Origin: Actinokineospora terrae
GTDB lineage: Bacteria; Actinomycetota; Actinomycetes; Mycobacteriales; Pseudonocardiaceae
DNA length: 64,000 nt
Direction of reading: 5' to 3'
NCBI RefSeq assembly: GCF_900111175.1
Contig: NZ_FOGI01000008.1
Span: 310,001-374,000 of the forward strand
This document shows positions 58,274 to 64,000 of the stretch, piece by piece (within the stretch, counting starts at the first letter, position 1; every line of letters begins with the position of its first letter). The position numbers and the translations under genes were made by a program. The notes under the pieces are model-generated. The model was not told the origin of the DNA. It made no database searches and worked only from the letters and a program-made list of their open reading frames with translations.

Positions 58274-59104
58274 TCAGTCGGTGTGGTGGGCGATGTGGAT
58301 GACGGCGGCGGTGGCGTTGTCGCGGTCACCGAGGGGGAGCGGGACGATCGGCCGGATGTGGCTGGCGCCTGTGGTCACGGCGATCCACATGGCTTCCTCG
58401 TACTGGTCGTGGGCGAGGCGGTCACCGGGTTCCACGGCTTTGGTGACGAGGGCGTCGGCGAGGGCTTGGGGGTCGTCGTGGTGGCGGTTGATCAGGCCGT
58501 TCATGTGGCCTGGTCCGAGGACTTTGTGGATGCCGTCGGTGGTGAGCAGGATCAGCCGCGGGGTGGTGTCGCGGACGGTGGTCCAGGCGACGGTGGAGAC
58601 GGTGGCGTACTTGAGTCCGTTGAGGACGTAGTCACCGAGGACGTCGACGATGTCGTCGAGCTTGCGGCGGTCGTCGTCGGTGAGGGCGGGGTTGGTGCGC
58701 ATGTGGTCGATCTGGGCACCGGCGGTCTGGTCGGCGGTCCACCGTGTGAGGTGTCCGGGGCTGGCCCAGGTCCAGACGGCGGCGTCGCCGACGTGGGCGA
58801 TCTCGATGCGGCCGCCGGGTTCGATGCTGGCCACGGCGGCGACGGCGTTGGGCGCGTCGGGGTGCTCGGGCATGGTGTCGGCGGCGGCCATGATCGCGGC
58901 CTGTGCGCCGCGGTGGGATCCGACTGTGGCGGCGACGTCGGCGGCCAGGCGGGCGGCGGCGCAGACCTGGGGGGTGGAGCCGATGCCGTCGACCACGGCG
59001 GCACAGGTCCCGAGTTGGTTGGTGATCGCGGTGGCGGCGTCGGCGTTGGCCGTGCGGTCACCGACGCGGGTGGCGGTGGCGACGGTGATCTGGGGCGTGC
59101 TCAC
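58274..59104 (-). CDS. PP2C-like serine/threonine phosphatase of the mobile element
   Basis: A 276-residue PP2C-fold protein. Metal-binding and catalytic motifs are recognisable: RTANADAA (Arg17, Asp22 region), CAAVVDGIG (Asp39), IAHVGDAAVW, LLTTDGIH and the C-terminal DNAT. Several are looser than in classical PP2C (N-A-D where N-E-D is usual). Such phosphatases remove phosphate from Ser/Thr of host proteins. Presence on a conjugative element suggests it modifies host signalling or defence, which is inference. The GTG start overlaps the end of a short start-less frame upstream. Confidence 0.8.
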   Translation of the reverse strand: MSTPQITVATATRVGDRTANADAATAITNQLGTCAAVVDGIGSTPQVCAAARLAADVAATVGSHRGAQAAIMAAADTMPEHPDAPNAVAAVASIEPGGRIEIAHVGDAAVWTWASPGHLTRWTADQTAGAQIDHMRTNPALTDDDRRKLDDIVDVLGDYVLNGLKYATVSTVAWTTVRDTTPRLILLTTDGIHKVLGPGHMNGLINRHHDDPQALADALVTKAVEPGDRLAHDQYEEAMWIAVTTGASHIRPIVPLPLGDRDNATAAVIHIAHHTD

Positions 59105-59200
59105 AGGTTCTCTCCCGGTGCGGGCGTGGGGTTGGCGAGGCTGGTGAGGGCGGCGACCTGTCCGAGGACTCCGAGTCCGGTCGTCGTGTCCCCGAGGTGG

Positions 59201-60358
59201 TCAGGGGTTTCGCGGTGTGCCCTTGATGGCGATGTCCACGTTGCCTGCCGCGGTGGTGCGGATGATGTTGCCGTTGGCGTCAGTGCGGGTGGTGACGTAC
59301 GGGTCGGTGACGTCTCCGCTGCGGGCGAACTGTTCGGCAGCTCGTTCGGCCTGTCGTGCCGCTCGTTCGGCCATGCGCGTCATGTACTCGATGTGGTCGT
59401 CGATTTGCGTCGTGTCCCCGTGGCCAGGTGGGGTTACGCGTGTGATGCTGCCGTCAGCGTTGTGGATGGTCACCGGTCGGCCGTTGGTCGGGTGGGACCG
59501 GAGGTGCAGCTCTCCGTCGTTGTTGGAGTACACCTCCACGCGGTCGTCGTGGGTGACGGTGAGCGACTTGCCCACGAAGAAGTTGTTGGTGTTGTTGCCC
59601 TCTCGGAAGGTGTACGCAGGGGCAGGGGCCTCGTCGGGGGCGGGTTCGTCGTCGTACAGGTGTCGCGAGTGGACATCGGACAGGTCGGCTTCCTTCTTGG
59701 CCGCGTCGCTGGGAGGCGTGGTGTTCGTGCTGCTCAGGAAACTTTCGACGTTGTCAGGACCTGTCGTGTCCCCTGTCGGGGTTGGGGTGTCGCGGGCGGA
59801 CTGTCCGGTGGCGTCGGTACGGGTGGGGGGTTGCGGCTTTTCGCGTTGGGTGGGCGGATGGGCGGCGTGCGTGCGTTCGAGCTGCTCCGCGGCTTCGGCC
59901 GCACGGAACTTGTCGCGGGTCTGTTGGAGTCGGCGCTTGGCCTTTGCGGCGTCGCTTTCAGAGCGACCTGCCGTCTTCGTCGCCGGATCCGCAGCGTCGC
60001 GGCCACGACGACGTTGCGGCGCGGCCGGGCGATCCGATAGCGAGGGTGTCGCGTCCCCTGTTTCGGCAGCGCTCTCAGGGATGTCGGCCTTGTCGCAAGT
60101 GGACTTTGCGGTGGCCTCGGGGCCGGTGGATGGCTGTTCCTGCCGGCGCGGGGTGTGTGGGTGCGCGGCGTGCGCGGCCGCGAGGGCCTGATGGGCACGT
60201 TCCAGGCGTGTTGCCGCAGTGTCGATAGCGTTCTGTTCGCCGCCGGCGGTGGCGGTACGCAGGGCGTTGCGTGCTCGTTGGACGCGGCGGTTGGCGGTGT
60301 TGAGTGCCCTGGCGCGGGCGGTGCCGCTGCCGGGGCAGCGTCGGTGATCTCTGCACAT
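59201..60358 (-). CDS. hypothetical coiled-coil protein of the mobile element
   Basis: A 385-residue protein. Residues 1-~75 are basic and helical, with a Cys pair (MCRDHRRCPGSGTARARAL). ~75-220 is a low-complexity Pro/Thr/Asp linker with one helical segment. ~245-310 is beta-rich (VGKSLTVTHDDRVEVYSNNDGE), and ~310-385 has a coiled coil (RMAERAARQAERAAEQFAR) and a final beta hairpin. The protein ends KGTPRNP. I do not recognise the family. It lies between the transfer gene and the phosphatase. Confidence 0.6.
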   Translation of the reverse strand: MCRDHRRCPGSGTARARALNTANRRVQRARNALRTATAGGEQNAIDTAATRLERAHQALAAAHAAHPHTPRRQEQPSTGPEATAKSTCDKADIPESAAETGDATPSLSDRPAAPQRRRGRDAADPATKTAGRSESDAAKAKRRLQQTRDKFRAAEAAEQLERTHAAHPPTQREKPQPPTRTDATGQSARDTPTPTGDTTGPDNVESFLSSTNTTPPSDAAKKEADLSDVHSRHLYDDEPAPDEAPAPAYTFREGNNTNNFFVGKSLTVTHDDRVEVYSNNDGELHLRSHPTNGRPVTIHNADGSITRVTPPGHGDTTQIDDHIEYMTRMAERAARQAERAAEQFARSGDVTDPYVTTRTDANGNIIRTTAAGNVDIAIKGTPRNP

Positions 60359-60704
60359 GACGGCGTCGTGTCCCCCTGCCTGTATGCGATTCAGAGGCGC
60401 GGCGAGGATGGCCGCAGGCTCTCCGAAGTGGACAACTTGTGACTACTTTGAGTGGTCATCGGTGGACGTGTCGAGGAGCGCGCGGACCGTCGTCGGGCGC
60501 CTGGTTCGACGGTCAGGGATGACCGCGGGAGGGATGGTGATGGGCCGCGCGAGGCGGTTTCGCAGGTCGGAGCCGGGTCGTGATGGATCTTCCCTGCGCG
60601 GTGTTGTCACAGGTAGGTGCAGGGATGGTGGTCAGGGAACCGGTCAGGGGAAAATCCCTGGGATTCAGTGCTTCCCTGACCGGTTCCCTGCCGTGGTCGC
60701 GTCG
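60359..60704. other. intergenic region with repeat cluster, candidate transfer locus (clt)
   Basis: Immediately 3' of the FtsK/TraB-like gene. It carries GGTCAGGGA or GGTCAGGGG at 60512, 60630 and 60642, the inverse TCCCTGACC at 60673, and a perfect 17-bp inverted repeat (CAGGGAACCGGTCAGGG at 60633-60649, complement at 60674-60690). In Streptomyces plasmids the TraB translocase recognises short direct repeats in a clt locus beside traB, so this is a good candidate for the element's recognition site. It could also act as a terminator. Confidence 0.55.
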
Positions 60705-62984
60705 CTAGTCGACGTCACTATCGTCGTCCGACACCGCACCGACCTCGCGCTCCGTGATTGCCTGAATGACGTCGTCGGCGCGGACGACGCTGTCACCGTC
60801 GCTCTTGCGGACGGGGATCTCCACATCGTCCAGGGCCGGTTTGAGGGTCTTGGACGTCCAGTCTCCGTACAGGCTGGGGTTGTGGTCGGCCAGGCGGGAG
60901 AGCAGGACCATGGTGCGGACCCGCTTGTCGGTGCCGATGACGTGGCGCAGGTCGGCGAGGAAGTCCACGTCGTCGGCCTGTCCGGTGTCCTCGCCCGGCA
61001 TGGTGTCGTGTCCCCCTCGCAGGGTCAGGGCACGTTCGACGATGGGGGTGACCTCGTCCACTTCGGCGTCTTTGCGCAGGTAGAAGCTGCGCATCAGGCC
61101 TGGTTTGCCCATGATCCCGCGTGTCATGGCTGTGCCGATGTCGCCCGGTCCTTCGGGGGTCTTGGGTTCCAGGGAGACAGCCGAGATGCCTGCCTTGTAG
61201 CTTCCGGTGCCCAGGACGGCGTCGTTGGACTGCTGGTCGCCGATGGCGAAGCAGGCCTTGCACGAGGTGACGGCCATGAGCTTGCGTGGCAGTGATGCCG
61301 TGGACGCCTCGGGGGTGGCGAACACGACGGTGATGGCGTACTTGCGGGCGGCGTTTTCCAGCAGCTGTGCGGTGTCGGCGGCTTCCTCTCCGTACTCGGC
61401 GTCCATGAACAGCGCCTGGCACTCGTCGATCACCATGACCCGGGGTCGTAGCCGGGTGTCCTTTTCGGCCAGTTTGCGGGTGACGGCGCGTTCGCCGTGT
61501 TCTTTCAGCGCCTTGCCGCGTATCTCCAGCTCGGCGTAGAGGTCGCGCAGGGTCTGCACGCAGGCGGCGACGGTGTCGGGGTTGGCGCCGGTGCGCAGGG
61601 TCCGCAGACGCGGTTCGAACGGGTCGTAGTCGGCGTTTTCGGCCAGTACGAACACGTCGACGTCCACGAGCGGGTCCAGGATGGCCCCGGCGATCAGGGT
61701 GATGATGAGGGTGGACTTGCCGGAGCCCATGATCCCGGCGATGGCGTAGTTGGCTTCGGAGAGTCGGCCGGTGACCAGGTCTCCGCGGATGTTGACCCCG
61801 AGTGGCACCCCGGCGAAGTAGTCGGTGGTGCCTTCGTGCAGCAGCGGCCACGGCTCCACCGGCCCCGAGAGAACACCGGGGTTCGCGACCCACAGGTCCA
61901 GGACTCCGGCCTGGTTCTTGGGTTCGGTGGGCCACACCTCGATGGGCAGTCGCACGAGGTTGTGGGCTAGGACGGTCTTGCGTTTGACGATCTCCTCGAC
62001 CGGCACGCCCCGGGGCAGCACGAGTTGCATGCGCCAGCCCTTGCCGTCGATGTGCGGGGGCTGGACCCAGGTCGGGACGACCGAGGTGCCCCACCCTTCC
62101 TTGAACGCCTGGCGCAGCGCGGGCAGCCCGCCCAGGTGGCGCAGGGCACCGAGCACTGCGGACTCGTCGGGGATGATGCTGCGCCCGTCAGCGGGGACCG
62201 GGTCGGTGTCCCCGGCCCAGGTGGGCAGGGTGCCCCGGGCACGGCCGACCGGGATGCACCGGGCGGCCCACCCAAGAGCGCCACCCAGTGCCCATCCCCA
62301 CCAGTAGTCACCCAGCGGCGACACCGACGCCACCGTGGTCCAGAAGTCGGTGATGCCTTGCCACTGTGCGGCCACGGACCCGGTTCCGGCGATGGACTGC
62401 GCCACCCCGTACCCGAGCAGCACCACGTGCCCGCAGGCGAGCACCACCAGGGTGCCGCCGGTCCAGCGCAGCACCTCGATCCGGTGCTCCCGACCGCGCT
62501 GGGCCTGCCCGGTCCGGCGACGCTCCAACGTGTCTTCCAGCTCCCGCAGGACCCGGAAGTCGTCGGCCGACTTGCCGTTGACCCGCAGGGTGGTGATCGC
62601 CTGCTCAAGGTCCAGGTGCTTGCGGCGTGCCCGCCGTTCCGCCAGCCGGATCCTGGACCCGGCCACCGCGTACCCGGCGTTGCGGACCACCATCCGCCCG
62701 GCGCGGCGGGTCCGCTGGTGGGTGGCCACGGTGACCACCAGTGCCCGGGTTCGCGGCAGCAGCCGCACCGGTCCTGTCCCCCGGGCCGGGCCGTGCGGCA
62801 GCCGCCGGTCCAGCTCCGCGGACTCCTCCGCCGTGACCAGCTCGCCCGCGACCGTGCCCGGGTCCGCGACACCGGTCACCAGCGGTGTTTCCTTACCGGA
62901 GGGGATGGCCGTGCCGGGGAACGGAACGAGCGTGCCCCCGGTGGGTTCCTCGTCCGGGTCCGGCATGGCGCTGGGGGCGGTCAT
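60705..62984 (-). CDS. FtsK/SpoIIIE-like DNA translocase (TraB/TraSA type)
   Basis: A 759-residue AAA+ translocase. The N-terminal ~270 residues contain hydrophobic helices (GGTLVVLACGHVVLLGYGV, WGWALGGALGW) anchoring it in the membrane. The motor domain has Walker A GIMGSGKSTLII (Lys423) and Walker B RVMVIDECQALF. Such proteins pump double-stranded DNA between mycelial cells during AICE transfer. The C-terminal ~90 residues would be the winged-helix DNA-recognition part. The ATG overlaps the DUF2637 stop by 4 nt. Confidence 0.92.
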   Translation of the reverse strand: MTAPSAMPDPDEEPTGGTLVPFPGTAIPSGKETPLVTGVADPGTVAGELVTAEESAELDRRLPHGPARGTGPVRLLPRTRALVVTVATHQRTRRAGRMVVRNAGYAVAGSRIRLAERRARRKHLDLEQAITTLRVNGKSADDFRVLRELEDTLERRRTGQAQRGREHRIEVLRWTGGTLVVLACGHVVLLGYGVAQSIAGTGSVAAQWQGITDFWTTVASVSPLGDYWWGWALGGALGWAARCIPVGRARGTLPTWAGDTDPVPADGRSIIPDESAVLGALRHLGGLPALRQAFKEGWGTSVVPTWVQPPHIDGKGWRMQLVLPRGVPVEEIVKRKTVLAHNLVRLPIEVWPTEPKNQAGVLDLWVANPGVLSGPVEPWPLLHEGTTDYFAGVPLGVNIRGDLVTGRLSEANYAIAGIMGSGKSTLIITLIAGAILDPLVDVDVFVLAENADYDPFEPRLRTLRTGANPDTVAACVQTLRDLYAELEIRGKALKEHGERAVTRKLAEKDTRLRPRVMVIDECQALFMDAEYGEEAADTAQLLENAARKYAITVVFATPEASTASLPRKLMAVTSCKACFAIGDQQSNDAVLGTGSYKAGISAVSLEPKTPEGPGDIGTAMTRGIMGKPGLMRSFYLRKDAEVDEVTPIVERALTLRGGHDTMPGEDTGQADDVDFLADLRHVIGTDKRVRTMVLLSRLADHNPSLYGDWTSKTLKPALDDVEIPVRKSDGDSVVRADDVIQAITEREVGAVSDDDSDVD

Positions 62985-63802
62985 CGGGTCACCTCCTCGT
63001 CAGGGTGCTCACGCAGCAGGTGCAGCAGGGCGGCGGCACAGCCGAGCACGGCGACCGGCAGGCAGGACACGAACGTCGTGATCCCCCACGGCGCGACCGT
63101 GATCCCGGCGGCGGTCATCAGGTGGTAGGCGACCTGCCCGAACCCACCCAGGGCCAACGCGCCGATCGCGGACCACTTCGCGAACCGGCGGGCTGTGCGG
63201 GTCCGGGTTCCGGTCAGCCAGACCCGCAACGCGAACGCGGCGTAGGCCTCCATGCCCAGCGGCAGGGTGATCGCCGAGTCGATCGTGAACCCGTCGACGA
63301 TCCCGGGCAGCAGCGCCACCTCGCCGAACCCGGTGAGCGTGCCCAGCCCGACCCAGCCACCCCAGATCGCCACGAACGCACTCACAGCGATCATCAGCAG
63401 CGCCAGCGAATGCGTCCACACCCGCTCCCGCCGTCGTGTCCCCACCGTGGTGACCGCGACCGGCGCAGGGGCCGGACCCGGGCTCACGGCACTGTCGACC
63501 TGCTCGGCATCGCCCTGCTCCGTGGTGGCGGCGGGCGACGTGGGTTCGACCGGGGCGGGCTGGTCGGACTCGGTGCCGTGGACGGGTTCGGCAGCCCGCT
63601 CGAAGTCGGTTGGCGGGACGGCGTGCAGGCGCCGGGTGGGGTCGAACCCCTCCAACTCGGCCAGCACGGCGGTGGCCTTGGGGGCGCCCACCTTGAACTC
63701 GGTCTTGATCCGGTTGCGGGACGGGAGTTCTCCCAGCTCGATCGCACGGGCCTTGACCTGTGCCACGAGCGTGTCCATGGCGACGGGGTAGGCGCTGGTC
63801 AT
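62981..63802 (-). CDS. DUF2637 membrane protein with N-terminal winged-helix-like segment
   Basis: A 273-residue protein. Residues ~1-50 (DTLVAQVKARAIELGELPSR, NRIKTEFKVGAPKATAVLAEL) resemble a small DNA-binding helix domain found before DUF2637. A Pro/Thr linker follows, then four membrane helices with an FTIDSAITLPLGMEAYAAFA core typical of DUF2637. These proteins accompany the FtsK-like gene in AICEs and may act in spread within mycelium. The ATG at 63802 is chosen over a start 7 codons earlier for better spacing to AGGGGG. Confidence 0.85.
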   Translation of the reverse strand: MTSAYPVAMDTLVAQVKARAIELGELPSRNRIKTEFKVGAPKATAVLAELEGFDPTRRLHAVPPTDFERAAEPVHGTESDQPAPVEPTSPAATTEQGDAEQVDSAVSPGPAPAPVAVTTVGTRRRERVWTHSLALLMIAVSAFVAIWGGWVGLGTLTGFGEVALLPGIVDGFTIDSAITLPLGMEAYAAFALRVWLTGTRTRTARRFAKWSAIGALALGGFGQVAYHLMTAAGITVAPWGITTFVSCLPVAVLGCAAALLHLLREHPDEEVTR

Positions 63803-63996
63803 GCCCGCACCCCCTGACCCCAACCACCGATACCGGCAGGCCGGTCGCCCACCAACCGCAGGATCACAAACGCCGCGATCAGCGCCGGTACCGCGAGCGC
63901 CGCGAACTGGATCCCGGCGTCACCGGCCTGCATGATCGTCCACTGTGCACCGGCGATCGCGGCGGCCACCGCCAACACCTTCCACAGACGGATCAT
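63799..63996 (-). CDS. small membrane protein (Spd-like)
   Basis: Sixty-five residues with two membrane helices (about 5-22 and 29-47) and a short basic tail. Small hydrophobic proteins next to DUF2637 in AICEs are often called Spd (plasmid-spread) proteins; the match here is by size, topology and position only. Its stop overlaps the DUF2637 start. The upstream end may be just complete at the window edge. Confidence 0.65.
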   Translation of the reverse strand: MIRLWKVLAVAAAIAGAQWTIMQAGDAGIQFAALAVPALIAAFVILRLVGDRPAGIGGWGQGVRA

Positions 63997-64000
63997 CGCC

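Larger units (their letters stand above)
54133..64000. mobile_element. AICE-like integrative element next to tRNA-Leu (right end outside window)
   Basis: From the tRNA 3' end onward the gene set is that of an actinomycete integrative and conjugative element: tyrosine integrase, excisionase, an ATPase in the replication-gene position, accessory genes, an FtsK/TraB-like translocase, DUF2637 and small membrane (Spd-like) proteins. All lie on the minus strand, most with overlapping starts and stops. The second attachment site must be sought beyond 64000. Of the usual modules, no recognisable replication initiator (RepSA, RepAM or prim-pol) is visible in this part. Confidence 0.85.

Noticed and set aside
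58142..60040. Plus-strand Gly/Val-rich open frame in the mobile element
   Set aside because: Antisense to the PP2C-like gene and the coiled-coil gene; Gly/Val/Asp-rich composition of a shadow frame.

Overview
The window is about 70% G+C chromosomal DNA from a mycothiol-using actinomycete. A maleylpyruvate-isomerase family protein, GarA, an ANTAR-type PdtaR and DUF402, DUF3592 and DUF5685 proteins all point to Actinobacteria. Gene content and order fit Pseudonocardiales (Actinokineospora, Saccharothrix or Lentzea-like). The genus is inferred; there is no rRNA in the window to settle it. Nearly all housekeeping genes lie on the minus strand.

Region 1 (1-12.8 kb). A partial O-acetyltransferase, rnhA, a lipoprotein resembling the SecD periplasmic head domain, a solute-binding/von Willebrand A protein and an aldo/keto reductase lead into a glycine-cleavage and central-nitrogen block. 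Read in the minus direction this block is pgsA-like, gcvH, garA, MerR, DUF151 nuclease, MerR, then a tandem glycine riboswitch and gcvP. The order matches mycobacterial Rv1822-Rv1832, with a GNAT gene inserted beside the riboswitch.

Region 2 (12.8-23 kb). Lipid and redox enzymes (FAD-linked oxidase, methyltransferase, acyl-CoA synthetase, dienoyl-CoA isomerase-type hydratase), an ArsR-MFS pair, a divergent MarR-azoreductase pair with a clear operator, and a solitary HsdR-N-like nuclease.

Region 3 (23-54 kb). The conserved uvrB, coaE-GrpB, rpsA, polA, pdtaR backbone (mycobacterial Rv1633 back to Rv1626). It is interrupted by a YhgE/ABC-like/TetR operon, bluB, two DUF3592 paralogues and a complete livKHMGF branched-chain amino-acid transporter.

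Region 4 (54-64 kb). A tRNA-Leu(CAA) followed by an integrated element of the AICE type: tyrosine integrase, excisionase, DUF3631 ATPase, a tiny orphan cytosine-methyltransferase motif, a PP2C-like phosphatase, a repeat cluster that may be the transfer locus, an FtsK/TraB-like translocase, and DUF2637 and small membrane proteins. The far end lies outside the window.

The strongest unexplained signal is a roughly 145-bp intergenic repeat present four times (near 20.2, 33.85, 35.1 and 45.3 kb), always in the same orientation and after the 3' end of a plus-strand gene. Every copy has nested inverted repeats enclosing a DnaA-box sequence (TTATCCACA in three copies, TTGTCCACA in one). Two copies share a further downstream module. 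A second window-wide pattern is a -10 hexamer placed 6-8 nt before the start codon of many genes, including polA, bluB, marR and pgsA, which predicts leaderless transcripts.
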